DNA from: Gymnothorax reevesii
Taxonomy: Eukaryota; Chordata; Actinopteri; Anguilliformes; Muraenidae
NCBI GenBank assembly: GCA_029721435.1
Contig: CM056580.1
Span: forward strand, 21,894,367 to 21,958,366
DNA length: 64,000 nucleotides
Direction: 5' to 3'
How positions within the stretch are numbered: position 1 is the stretch's first letter; each line of letters starts with the position of its first letter. The notes beneath the pieces were generated by a model. That model made no database searches and was not told where the DNA came from. It worked only from the letters and a program-made list of their open reading frames with translations. A program made the translations under genes and the position numbers. Below, piece by piece: positions 23,227 through 33,960 of this stretch.

Positions 23227-23244
23227 AGAGTCTGTATATTCAAA

Positions 23245-23543
23245 CCCCAATTCCGGTGAAGTTGGGACATTGTAAAAAACATGACTAAAAACTGAATACG
23301 ATGATTTGCAAATCCTTTTCGACGTACATTCAATTGAGTCCACTGCAAAGACTATTTAATATACAAACTGAAAAACTTTGTTTTTTGGAAATATTGACTC
23401 ATTTTGAATTTGATGCCTGCAACACAAAAAAGCTGGGACAGGGGCATCTGTACCACTGTGTTGCATTTCCTTTTAACAACACTCAATTAGGGTTTGGGAA
23501 CAAGGACACTAACTGTAGAAGCTTTGTATGTGGAATTCAGGAC
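23245..23543 (+). repeat. Left end of a widespread fish DNA transposon
   Basis: It begins CCCCAATTCCGGTGAAGTTG and continues with gattttgcaaatcc-like and aaagctgggacaggggc phrases familiar from an abundant teleost repeat. A second terminus, inverted, lies at 27950-28017 (CCCCATTTCC on the minus strand). The sequence breaks at gtggaattc before the tandem array. The superfamily is not settled here. Confidence 0.65.
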
Positions 23544-23573
23544 AAAAGGAGTACGAAGTTAAACTCCAGATCT

Positions 23574-23951
23574 GACGACACAAAGCTAGCCCACGTGGCC
23601 AGCGAACGAATTCCGGACAAGACAAAGCTAGCCCACGTGGCCAGCGAACGAATTCCGGACGACACAAAGCTAGCCCACGTGGCCAGCGAACGAATTCCGG
23701 ACGACACAAAGCTAGCCCACGTGGCCAGCGAACGAATTCCGGACGACACAAAGCTAGCCCACGTGGCCAGCGAACGAATGCCGGACGACACAAAGCTAGC
23801 CCACGTGGCCAGCGAACGAATGCCGGACGACACAAAGCTAGCCCACGTGGCCAGCGAACGAATGCCGGACAACACTATGCTAGCCCACGTGGCCAGCGAA
23901 CGAAGTCCAGACGACACAAAGCTAGCCCACGTGGCCAGCGAACGAAGTCGA
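23574..23951 (+). repeat. Tandem array, nine 42-bp units
   Basis: Nine units start at 23574, 23616, 23658, 23700, 23742, 23784, 23826, 23868 and 23910. Each contains GCTAGC, CACGTG and TGGCCA palindromes, and units 1-4 end in gaattccg, which adds GAATTC. Variation is ordered: units 1-4 end attccg, units 5-7 end atgccg, and units 8 and 9 end agtcca and agtcga. The period is a multiple of three and the unit has no stop in several frames, so long repetitive open frames appear on both strands. AGATCT lies directly at both borders (23568-23573 and 23951-23956). No protein function is claimed. Confidence 0.95.
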
Positions 23952-23956
23952 GATCT

Positions 23957-24888
23957 AGAGGACTCAGTCTCATTTCTTGTTTAAATGAGGACAGCAAAAT
24001 ACACAACATGTCCAGCTAAAAATTTCAATCAAAAGTTAGGAGAATACACAAAAGAATCAGGGCAATGCTGTTACACTGTTACAAATTCCAAAATGACAGC
24101 TTTAAACCAAGATCATTGGCCACAAGATCCAAATTAGTAACCAAATCACCAGTTTCCAATTAGGTTCACAGGCAATACTAAAGCATACATGGCAACCCAA
24201 GAAATCAGTCAAAATGCAATGACCGATTAACAGTACTGCACAAATGTTTTACAAGCTTTATCTTGATGTAAAAAAAAAAAAAAACAAACACACGCTGGAC
24301 AACCAAGGCAGTCTCCAAATGGCAAACAAAGTCTAAATCACAGACAACTCCACAAGCCTCAAATAAAATGCAGCCAAAGTCCAGATCATGGATAGCACAA
24401 ACACTTTGGTGCACAAACAAGCACCAAAAAGCCAGGTCATGGAGAGAAAGCAATGCAACACAGGCGGTAATCCTCACAATCAAATACTGCTTCACCCGGA
24501 CGAAGCCCCCAATTGTTACGACTCGGCTCAAAAGCCATAACAAGGAGGGAGATGCACACTGATGCATTTAACAAGCAAAGATCAATTTATTTCGCAAAAT
24601 TAAACTTAACAACAAGACTATGCAAATATGGGGTGTGAAAGTCAGTATCATCAGTAATGTAAGTAAGTGGATGTGTGCAAAGAGTACTGAAGCAGGGTTG
24701 CATGTAATCCAGCCAAAAAAAAAACAAAGTCAAAACGGAGACCGAGTCCGAATAATATGGCAAATGGGCTTTTTTATTAGCTCAGCAAACGAGCCACAGG
24801 TGCTCTCTATTGTACCAATGAGCCCTGGCTCCACCCATCAGGCACCTGCAAATTGGCCTCAACTGCAAGCAGAGTAGGGGCCGTAACA
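23957..24888 (-). mobile_element. Truncated LTR retroelement with tRNA-Pro-like primer site
   Basis: A 375-bp LTR (24514-24888) begins TGTTACG and ends CGTAACA on the plus strand. Directly to its left, after 2 nt, the minus strand reads TGGGGGCTTCGTCCGGGTG (24493-24511). This is a tRNA-Pro-type primer site with one extra T. This is therefore the 5' LTR of a minus-strand element whose internal part extends left from 24492. No gag or pol domain was found in 23957-24492 and no second LTR exists nearby. It is either non-autonomous or truncated near the tandem array. This LTR is unrelated to the Gmr1-like LTRs. Confidence 0.65.
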
Positions 24889-24991
24889 ATACGACAATAA
24901 CCAATGTAAACAATCACACTGTATTATGACCATACTTCATATCCTTTGAAGACCAAATATGCTATAAAAACAAAAACCGTTCAGGCGAACA

Positions 24992-25866
24992 TTACCTACC
25001 ATCATGCGATCTTAGCATACCAGTTCTCCATATTAAGTGACACAAAGAGTTCGGCTTCTTCAGCAGAATTGAAAGACAATTGAAAGAATTGAATTTGCCA
25101 TTGATTTTTCTCCTCAAAGTAGCTGGGTAAATCAGAAAGTCCTTGATTCCCTTCTGGCGAAGTTGGGCTCTAACTCCTCTGAAAGCACTTCTCCTTTGAG
25201 TCATTCCAGTGTTGTAGTCAGCATAGAATTCCAAGCGTGTACCATCTGAGAGGGATGGTTTTGCCTTCCTTGCGCCTCGTAAAATCGCTTGATGGTCAGG
25301 ATACCGAAGAATTAGGAGAATCATCGTGCTGGCTCGTGAGGATTTGGGACTATATATGTGATGGGCTCTATCAATCTCCAATGGCAAAGTAGCTGTTGTC
25401 GCCAACTCAGTGCCCAGTAGCACTGCCCCCTTCAATTCCTTGAGGGAGGTTCACGATTCGAATGTAGTTTCGTCTCCCTCTATCTTCTAACTCATCCATC
25501 TTGAGCTGCAATTTGCCCAGTTCTGAACTGCAATCATTCGCAGCCTTCTTCACCTGACGAATAGACCCCTGTAAATTTTCCACTTTAGCATTTAGTTTCT
25601 CCACTTTAGCGGCCTGGTTGTTGACATTGTCTTGAAGCGAACGCAGCAAGGCTCTGTTTTCAGACAAACACTCCCTGAGAGGAGACAAAGCTCTCTCTTA
25701 AGTCTCCATAAGCATGCCACTCACAGTGTCCTGTAAAGTTTCTCTCTCTCTCTACAGTCTGTTAGATTAGCAATGCTAAGTCTTCATGTTGCGAGTTAGC
25801 CTTGATGCGCTTGTTGAGCACTTCGGGTTGCTTTTGCGGTGAATTCGCTACATTTTTGTTCGGCAT
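24992..25866 (-). pseudogene. L1-type LINE ORF1 pseudogene
   Basis: The minus strand starts at ATG 25864-25866 (MPNKNVANSPQKQPEV). It passes stops and shifts near 25760-25690, then a coiled coil (LRSLQDNVNNQAAKVEKL and following heptads), then the ORF1 RNA-binding region with ELEDRGRRNYIRIVNLPQG. A frameshift near 25420 leads into the C-terminal domain: LEIDRAHHIYSPKS, ILRYPDHQAILRGARK, FYADYN and KGIKDFLIYPATLR. These are hallmark stretches of the L1 ORF1 protein (Transposase_22). No reverse transcriptase follows to the left, so this is a broken, partial element. Confidence 0.85.
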
Positions 25867-27250
25867 GGCCAGTAAATTGATACTCTATAATATTAAAGAA
25901 CGAATCGTTTCAAAACGAAACTTAACAAACTGGAAGTTTGGTGGGAGCTCAGTGTGGCAAGACCATTTCGCAGTGTGGCTCACCGGAATTCTCATCTGAC
26001 AGATTTTGAAAAATTTTTAAATTTGACCATTGGTCTCTGCTCACACTTACTTTTTTTCTGTTATAACTTTATACCATAGACTGTATATAAAACATGGCTA
26101 AAGCAAGCGTGCCGTCACCCACTGGTTTCAGGATACCGAAAAGGAGGCCTCCTTTGTCAAAAATTGACCAGCATCATCTTGACATTTTGAAACAGGATGG
26201 GATTCTGATTGGAAGAGAGTGCAGATCAAGATCCGGGGGAGGAGAGGGGTCAGATACACGCCCACCTGACTATTTCTGTCACCAGTGTAATCTCAAGCAC
26301 TGAGTACCATGTATAGTATAACTCCATTTACACATGTAATGTGTATGTAGCAAGTGAATAATGTAAATGTGTCACTTTGGCCGTTTCACGTTGTCACTTT
26401 AGCACTAGAACGGCCGACCTCCTAGAACTCTGTCAGGTCATTTTGACCTCCCACCACTGTGGGCTTTATGATTGCAAATTAGAAGTCTGTTCCTGGAACA
26501 GTTGTGAATTATTTAAACATAGCATGTAAAAGTTAATGAAAAAAAATATTTTATTCATTTTGCCACATTACGCTTTATATTCTTTAATAATATAAAAATG
26601 TTAATTAATTTCTGTAGTATTTAATAAATGTATCATTAATCAATAGAAAAAAATACAATTTGATGAAGCTGTCAAATAGATAAAAAAGACCATTGCACAT
26701 AAACATTGACCATTAAATATCAATACACCGCTGCTCTCAAAAAAAAAAAAAAATGAACATAGACACAGAGCACATGAGAGAGAGCCTTGGTCAAAATGTT
26801 TGGGAACCATAACCTGTTCCTCTGTACTGTTTTGATGCACAGTCTACCCCCAACCAGCACAAACACTGAAAACCTTGATGGTGAACTGATTACACACAAG
26901 TCGCTGGCACTTGATGCAGGATTTAACTGTTTTGTTTTTATTGCAGTGAATTTTCACTGTACACTGCCTTCTCTTGTCTTGATACTATGAAGAGGCAGCA
27001 GCACAGACTTGGCAACCTATTTCATCTGCATGTAACCGCTGCGGAGGCCCTTGCACAACTGTAGAAGGAAATTGCGTTGAGTTATTTCCTCCATCCTGCA
27101 TCGTTTATATACGCACATGCACACTATTCAAACAGTAATAAAATGCATTGCAAGGCAAGCAAGATGCCGTTGACTACCTTGCATAGCTGTCAGTGTATGA
27201 ATGTGTTGTATAAATGATGTGTAAGGTCTAAGGCTACTGTCAAGCCCTTT
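25867..27250. other. L1 leader and unassigned repeat-like sequence
   Basis: 25867-26010 is probably the 5' leader of the L1 remnant. The phrase ccatagactgtatataaa near 26080 is a common fish repeat start, followed by a 69-codon frame with no known domain. The palindrome ggtcattttgacc lies near 26435. Nothing firmer can be said. Confidence 0.35.
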
Positions 27251-27890
27251 GTGTTGTGATTCTGGTTTTGCCTTGCCTTGCCATGTTCTGACTGCCTCAT
27301 GTGTATTTTGATTCATTGCCATGTCTGACTATCCCTTAGGATTATGTTTTCTGTATTTGGTTGCTTTTCTATTAATGCATTGCCTTAGTTTTGATTTTCC
27401 ATGTTTTACTTAGAACCATAGTTTTATTCCAGTCTATGTTTTGATTTCTCCATGCATTGCACTTTGTCTCCCCCTGTCTTGTCTTTGCTCTTGTCTTTGC
27501 TCACAGCCCCAGTAATGCGTGCCACTCCTTTGGGTGATTTATTGGTTTCTGGTTTCAATCTTCCTTCCCCATCTCGTTTACTTCCTTCCCCTTACTTTTT
27601 CTATCTTACTAACACATTCTAACAGTTTGTTATTTTGTTTATTTACAAACCAAGACCAACATTGTTTATATAAGACTAACTTACTAACGAGCACTCGGGA
27701 TTGTATAGCTGCACTTACTAATTGATTAACAAGCTCTCAGCACTTGCCTTGTTCTAGTCTCTGCCTCTTGCCTTCACTCAATTTACTTTGCTGTGTTTCT
27801 TGCAGATTCTCTGCAACTGTCCAATCTCTGGTCTGCCACTCACTCTGTGCACTTAGAAATCCCTAATTGGAGCTGTTTGTTCTGTCTATA
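27251..27890 (+). repeat. Second copy of the 13297-14416 family, partial
   Basis: It begins gtgttgtgattctggttttg, corresponding to the minus-strand start of the 13297-14416 element. It keeps colinear blocks (ctcgtttacttcctt, cttactaacgagcactcg, tctgcctcttgcc, ggagctgtttg). It stops near 27890, where the terminus of another transposon begins, so the far end is lost. Confidence 0.6.
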
Positions 27891-27949
27891 GGAATGTTGA
27901 AATGTCTGTATGCTTTTAATAAATTTTCTCTTTCTGACAAAGTGGTCCT

Positions 27950-28017
27950 ATTGCAAATCATTTCATTCTGTTTTAATTTACATTTTACACACTGTCCCAA
28001 CTTTTCTGGAAATGGGG
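27950..28017 (-). repeat. Right end of the widespread fish DNA transposon
   Basis: On the minus strand it starts CCCCATTTCCAGAAAAGTTG and continues with gatttgc, matching the end at 23245 in inverted orientation. The two could bound one heavily interrupted element of 4.8 kb, but no shared target duplication was found. Confidence 0.6.
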
Positions 28018-28019
28018 CT

Positions 28020-29176
28020 TTAAATAATTGTCCCCCCAGCTTCATAACTGATTGTACCACCCTTGGTGGCAACTACTGCTATCAAATGCTTGCGATAACT
28101 GGCAATGAGTCTTTTACATCACTGCAAAGTAATTTTTGCCCACTCTTGGCAGAATAGTTTTAATTCAGCTACATTTGAGGGTTTTAAGCATGAACTCCAT
28201 GTCTAAGGTCATGCCACAGCATCTGGATCGGTTTCAAGTCAGGATTTTGACTAGACCACACAAAAACCTAATTAATTAATTTTTCTTTTCTTTTTCAGCC
28301 ATTTAAGGGGTAAACTTTCTTTTGTGCTTCGGATCATTATTTTGCTGCATGACCCAACTGTGCTTGAGTTTTAGCTCAAAACAGGGTAGACATTCCTTCA
28401 TGATTTATACTCTTCCAAAAAAGAAACTATACATTGTTTTTAGCATCAATTAATTATACATGAAATGTTTTGACAAATGTGGAAAACATATTGAAATATA
28501 CTCTTCCAAAAAAGAAACTATACAAATATTGAATTATTGATTACACTTTCTTTTCAATATGTCTTCCACATTTTTCAAAACATTTCATGTATAATAAATT
28601 GATGCTAGAAACAATGTATAGTTTCTTTTTTGGAAGAGTATAGTATGCAGGCCACTCCTTGGAAGATTCACCACCATTTTAAGTTTTCTCCACTTGTAGA
28701 TAATGGTTCTTGGCATAGTTCACTAAAGTCCCAAAGCCTTAAATTAGGCTTTGTAACCCTTTGCAGACTGACAGATATCAACAACTTTATTTCTCATCAG
28801 TTCTTGAATTTCTTTAGAACGCAGAATCATGTGCTGGCTTTTTCCTACTTCATATTGCCAGGCAGGTTTTATATAAGTGATTAAAAAGAGCTAGAAGTAT
28901 AATCAAGCAAAGGTATTTCTTCTGAAATTCAGCCCAACTATCGATTAAATTTGTTTAACTGATTAATTTAGTTACTGAGGGGCAATTTGGCCAATTAGGC
29001 TTGCATAGCTTTTTTCCTTCAATAAATTAAACCATTATTAATAACTGCATTTTCTGTTTACTTTGGTCATCTTTGTCAAATATTAAAAAGAGTCTGATGA
29101 CCTTATACATTTATTTGTGAGAAATATGGAAAAATAGAAGAAATCAAGAAGGAGTAAATACTTTTTCACAGCACTG
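28020..29176 (-). pseudogene. Tc1-like transposon remnant with transposase pieces
   Basis: The right end reads CAGTGCTGTGAAAAAGTA on the minus strand, a familiar Tc1 family terminus. The transposase start is ATG at 28828-28830 (MILRSKEIQELMRNKVV), followed by KWRKLKMVVNLPRSG. A MITE then interrupts (28406-28642). To its left the C-terminal part resumes with NNDPKHKRKF, SSQNPDLKPIQMLWHDL and a degenerate tail. The segment with the first catalytic Asp is missing, the catalytic Glu (PIE) is PIQ, and several stops are present. The left terminus is lost beside the transposon end at 28017. Confidence 0.8.
28406..28642. mobile_element. Tc1/mariner-type MITE with a third internal end
   Basis: Inverted arms of about 91 bp (28406-28496 and 28552-28642) start tatactcttccaaaaaagaa. 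The centre (28497-28531) holds a third copy of the same terminal sequence in direct orientation. The unit is inserted in the Tc1 remnant and codes for nothing. Confidence 0.85.
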
Positions 29177-29189
29177 CGCCTTTTGGTGG

Positions 29190-29412
29190 AACCTCCCCAG
29201 GAAAGGTTAACTGCACTGAGTTTCTCCCTGAAATGTTTGACAAGGTCAGTGAAAACCTTTGGAGGGATCTTGGACCATTTCACTGAGTACAGCATTTCAA
29301 GATTATAAAGGTTTCTAGGCTTACACTGGGGATTTGCCCTTTTGAGATCCAACCACAGGTTGTCAGAAGGATCCAGGTCCAGACACTGAGATGGCCACTG
29401 CCACACATTCAA
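29190..29412 (-). pseudogene. C-terminal Tc1 transposase fragment (second family)
   Basis: The minus strand reads VWQWPSQCLDLDPSDNLWLDLKR, KPRNLYNL, KWSKIPPKVF and LSAVNLSWGGSTK, the C-terminal catalytic part of Tc1 transposases. The usual PIENLW has become PSDNLW, so the catalytic Glu is Asp. It abuts the end of the neighbouring Tc1 remnant at 29176, which suggests that element landed in this one. Confidence 0.8.
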
Positions 29413-29439
29413 TTTGCATTCCCAAAATTTTATCTTGGT

Positions 29440-31655
29440 TGATGCCCAAGATTTTGATGTCTATGTCCTGCAGAAAGAACTATCTATGGCGAAGTCTCAA
29501 TCTTCTGTTCCAGAGGATACAATCCAAAAAGCATATTTATTGATAGGAATACAGTAATCAATCAGTAAAGGGCCACAGCCCAGAGCAAAAATGGGACTGG
29601 TGATATAGGCTGGTGAGAGTAGTGGGTGTGCCTCGGGTTAGAAGCCTATCGGTGTTAATCCGCGCCAAGATAGCACTGTCAGACAGCAGGCCTGAAGGGT
29701 TTAGCGGGAATGCAATCTCAATCCTGGAGACCGATGAAGATTTGGAAGGTGTTCCTTATAAACTGGTCAGAGGAAGAGACTAGAAAGGCTGGCCAACAGG
29801 AACGCCGTCCCAATCCTGGCGCCCCATAACAAGTCTTGGCAGTTTGTGTTTATTAATAAAGCACTGCAGAGTAATTAGTTCTTTCACTATCATAAAGGTT
29901 ATGATACTTTTTGAGGATAATAAAACTTTTTAACTGGAATTCATAAACTAGCTGGTTGCTTTGCAGCAATATAGGGACATAATCCAGCATCTCTGCTGCA
30001 TAGAAATAAGGTTTATATCCAGGAGAGAAACACAGGGGCCTGTGGCACACAGTGAATAACACCTGAGAGAGGGGAGGCACGTGAGACACATCACCAAATA
30101 AGGCAGCAACAAAAGACTCGCAGGATGCTGGAAAACGGGAGGAGACAGTTAGGAAGACACAAGGGTCGTGACACTTTAAGATTCCATTATGAAGATAATT
30201 TCATCAAACAAATTAAAATATGAGATGCACGCACAAAAATAAAAATATTTAAGATGCCCACGATGACGTTTTAGTCAGTTGCTTACTTTTCCGTTTGCAC
30301 ATTATTATTTATTGCAAATCATTTAATGTTTGATTTTTGACAAGCATGAGATTTAATTTCTCAAGCATTTCTTTTACCCGCTTGCAATATTTTGTCCATG
30401 ACAGGGTTTTATTTTTTCAAATATTATTATTACTTTTATCATTTGTAATCTTTATGAAATTGGATTCTCCTGAATTGCATTAAATGGAACTGGACAGACA
30501 TACTGTATGAGCATGCAAGTCAGAAAGACATTCCAATAAATCAAAAAGAGAATGCCATGATTCCTGCTGCTATGGGATTGTTAGTTGTAAACACAGGTCA
30601 TGTTTCTGTTGTACTGAGTATTTACTGCAATGGCAGCATGAAAACAACTTCACTCATATCTGTGACACAGACCTGCTGAAGTATTAAGGCAGCAGACATA
30701 TATCAGCTGCAGTACTACCCTTTAATCAAGTAGTATCTGTCCAATGTTGTAATCACTGTCTTTAACCATTTCTCCATAATGATATCCTAAAGTCGTAACT
30801 TAGTGCACTACACTGGGTGGATTTTAGCGGGGAGAAATTTTTACATTTTCTTGCAGTGAGGATGTCTGTGTCTAACCGGAGCATGCAGGCAGAAGACTCA
30901 CTTCTATTGCAAGGAATATGCATTGCAAACATTCAATGCATAAACGTTCATTCCTGAATGCACAAGGTGATGAATTTCTCCATATCGGCAAGCAAGAAAA
31001 TCTGGCATACGGCAGTCAGTCATACAATTTAACGTTTCTGCCAGACTATTTTAAATGAACATTGATTAAACTGCAAAGACTATCTGAGTGCCCTTACAAA
31101 ATCTTGGACTGCGGAATAAATTAAGTGTTTATGATCTCAATTTATCTGAAGATGTTCCGAGGATTTTTATGTGCTCTTAATGCAAGTTTAATAGGTTTAA
31201 TGAATTTACCATATAGCTACAGTTCATCATACAGTTTTTGAATCAGTAGCATAGAAAGACAAACGCTCGCTGAAGTTTTCACCTTTGTTGTGTAGACTAC
31301 TATCATATCCTGAACGGTGAGTCACTTGTCTATGTCATACCAAGGGGATTACAAGAGTCTTATGTCTCAGAAAAAACATTAAAATAAAATATAATAATAA
31401 TAATAATAAACCTATGGAAGGAATGCTGTGATTATACAGAGGAAGCTTATCTTGAAGGGGTGACACCTAAGGTGATATTTGGAATTTTTCATGGTTTTTA
31501 TGCCTGTGACAGTAGATTTAAAAAAGGAGTAAACTGTTCATTTACATGAATGCAGGAATTAATCCAGCTGATTCACTCCTAATTCATGCCTAATATCACA
31601 CTAACATCAGGTACAAACAACAGAACTGAAGGTGACTGAATGAATTGCCTGTGTG
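29440..31655. other. Unannotated intergenic sequence
   Basis: 29460-29830 is GC-richer and repeat-like, but no ends were found. The remainder is AT-rich. There are no coding or RNA features to report. Confidence 0.4.
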
Positions 31656-31665
31656 TCATGCTGAA

Positions 31666-31994
31666 TATTCCTCCATCAATCAGTCAATCCTGGCCAGCTG
31701 TGGATAAAAGGTTGGAACACACCCTGGTCAGCTCGCTAACCCATCGCAGGGCCCACACACAGGGAACACACTCACTCAATCACATATAGGGAAGGTATGG
31801 GGAAGTTATAATCTCCAGTTAACCTAGCATGCACACTTTTGAACGGCAGGAGAAAACTGGAGTACCCAGAGGAAACCCACGCAAACATGGGGAGAACATT
31901 AAAACTCCACACAGAAAGGCCCCAGGCTGGAAATGAACCACAACCTTTTTATTGTGAAGTAACAGGCCCAGCCACTGCACCACTGTTCCACCTC
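31666..31994 (-). mobile_element. tRNA-derived SINE with 10-bp target duplication
   Basis: This is the same SINE family as 19830-20140, longer at the tail. A perfect duplication tcatgctgaa flanks it (31656-31665, 31995-32004). On the minus strand the head reads ggtggaacagtggtgcagtgg. The body includes the paired phrases about gggtttcctctgggtactcc, and the 3' part includes accctggtc and gccaggattgactgattgat. The B box is degraded (ggttcatttcc). Confidence 0.88.
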
Positions 31995-32004
31995 TCATGC
32001 TGAA

Positions 32005-32670
32005 CAATTTCTTTTAATTACTTATGAGTCAGGAGTTTATAACACTTGTCAAAACAATATGTGATATAGGGAGGCACATTTTGTTGTATGTGATAATGTT
32101 CAGCTCTAGAATTGTTGGTACTCTTCAAAAAAATGTGCAAAATGGCACTATAAAATAAAATAATGGCATTTCTTACATTTGGTCCAATAAAATTTTAAAA
32201 ATGTAGGCTCCACATAAAAGTGCATTTCCAATAAACCTAAAGAAAAAAAATCCCTGAGATGAAATTATATTTTTCAAATTTGTATTACAATAAATATGAG
32301 ATTGCATGAATGTAAACTCCTAAACTCCTCAGATCACCTTGGGATAAAACAGAGAGCATACAGCTGAAGAGACAAACGATTCAGATCAGGTGAGGAATAT
32401 AAAAAAGAAAAAAAAAACATGAACATTTGATATTGCCACAAGCACAGTTGTTATAGCTAATTCCGCGTCAACATGTTGTCCAGAAGAGGCTGCATGAAAG
32501 AAGCCCTTTCTGAAGGCAAACCAAATATTCCTGGATGTGAACTTCATCAAGCATTATATGTTGTGGTAGCAGAAGACGAAAGATTGAAATGTTTTGGCCA
32601 TGCACAGCCATGGCATTTTTGATGAAAAGCACCTGGACTCACAGAAAAATATGATAATTTTTTTACTTTT
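32005..32670. other. Unannotated AT-rich sequence
   Basis: Nothing recognisable was found in this stretch. Confidence 0.4.
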
Positions 32671-32674
32671 AAAA

Positions 32675-33124
32675 AAAATTACGGCATCTCCTATCCCACC
32701 CGAATCTGGATTAACCAATTCGAGAACTATATAAAAGGCTTTCTGGTATGTGACCCCATGTTGCCAACTCGGGAGAGAGAGACAGTCCGCAGCTCTCCTC
32801 CGAAGCCTGCGCCTGTCAACCACTGCTTCTTTACACTCATTGATCGAAACTTCGCAAGCTCAGAACGAGGGCGGAGGATACCCGAACATGAGTAAGCTTA
32901 GAGTCTTACTGACGAGTGCCCGGCTGGCCAGCGGGAAGCGCTTGAGCAATGAACAAAGCAACCATTTCTCGTATCCCATACCGACAGTCCCTTCCCAATT
33001 TGCATCTCTGCAGCACTTAGCCAATCGTGTGCTGCTCTGAAAAAGCTGCCGACCACGGCTCGAGCTTGCGCCATGGTAGTCACTACCGCTCCGCAAATGT
33101 GGCGCCATTACCGAGTGAGCTAAC
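32675..33124 (-). mobile_element. Candidate tRNA-derived SINE, second family
   Basis: Read on the minus strand from about 33124, the segment starts with an A-box-like TTAGCTCACTCGG. A B-box-like AGCTCGAGCC follows about 55 nt later, then a GC-rich body, and an A/T-rich tail near 32660-32680. On the plus strand it looks like a promoter with TATA (ctatataaaagg at 32727), but that run lies within the SINE tail. No target duplication was confirmed, and the 80-96 codon frames on both strands are incidental. Confidence 0.5.
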
Positions 33125-33259
33125 CTGGCAGCTGTAAAATATGATCAATGAAGCTATTGGGCTTTTGCTGTAAGTGTTACTGGGGGGTCTTGCAATGGTC
33201 ATTGTCAAAATGAACCCAGTTTCATGCTAACTAGCAAAGAATCATTAGAAACAGAAAAA

Positions 33260-33960
33260 AAAGGGGGAAGGGCTCTCAGTAGAGCGCATACCTCAACCAC
33301 AGCATACATTTGTTCTTTTGGTTACTTAATATGATCCGGATCACTTCCAAAATTAAATCAACTCCTCCATCCACAACCACCGATCATCCCGCAAATTTCT
33401 TTGCCAAATCGTTTATAACTTTTTGAGTTATCCGGTCAAATTACTTTCAAGGTCAAAGGTAATGGTGCCATTAATAGACATCAACTATACAAATAATGAG
33501 GTTCAGCTACTAGATGTAGAATTGAATTCTGAACAATTTGGTGCCAGTTAGAAGTCTCTATGAGATATAAATGGAAGTTATTGATAAAACATGATTATTG
33601 CATTTGACCGCATTGCAACCTTGACCTTGAAGATAAAGGTCTAATTTTTGGCATACATGGCGACATAAACAATGCACAACATACATATGCCAGCAGAAAG
33701 TTTATAAGAAGTCCTCTCATCATTTTAGAACATATTTCGGTGACCTTGAGGCTAAACTCATCATTTTCAATAGGCCTAAACTAGACGCCAGAACCAACAA
33801 TGAGCTACTTTGGAATGAAGTGTGGCCAGCTGTTTTTGCAAGAAATTTCAAACCAACAGATAGACAAACTGACACACTGACACACTGAACTGATCGACAG
33901 ACATGCCGAAATCGTAGAAACAGTAGATTTTGGCATGTAACAAACAAACAGGGCTGAAAA
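33260..33960. repeat. Dispersed repeat, copy 2
   Basis: The right part (33602-33960) matches 21275-21655. The left part carries ctcagtagagcgcatacctc, gatccggatcac and aactttttgagttat, phrases of the same abundant fish repeat group. Noncoding. Confidence 0.65.

Noticed and set aside
23574..23951. Array of nine units considered as CRISPR
   Set aside because: Units are directly adjacent with no unique spacers, and the genome is animal.
23301..23984. 227-codon plus-strand frame and 126/108-codon minus-strand frames
   Set aside because: They are produced by the stop-free 42-bp repeat read in several frames, joined to transposon-end sequence. No start context or domain supports a gene.
32750..33040. 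Host promoter and gene with TATA at 32727
   Set aside because: A- and B-box-like motifs on the other strand and the A/T tail fit a SINE better, and no splice or coding signal follows.
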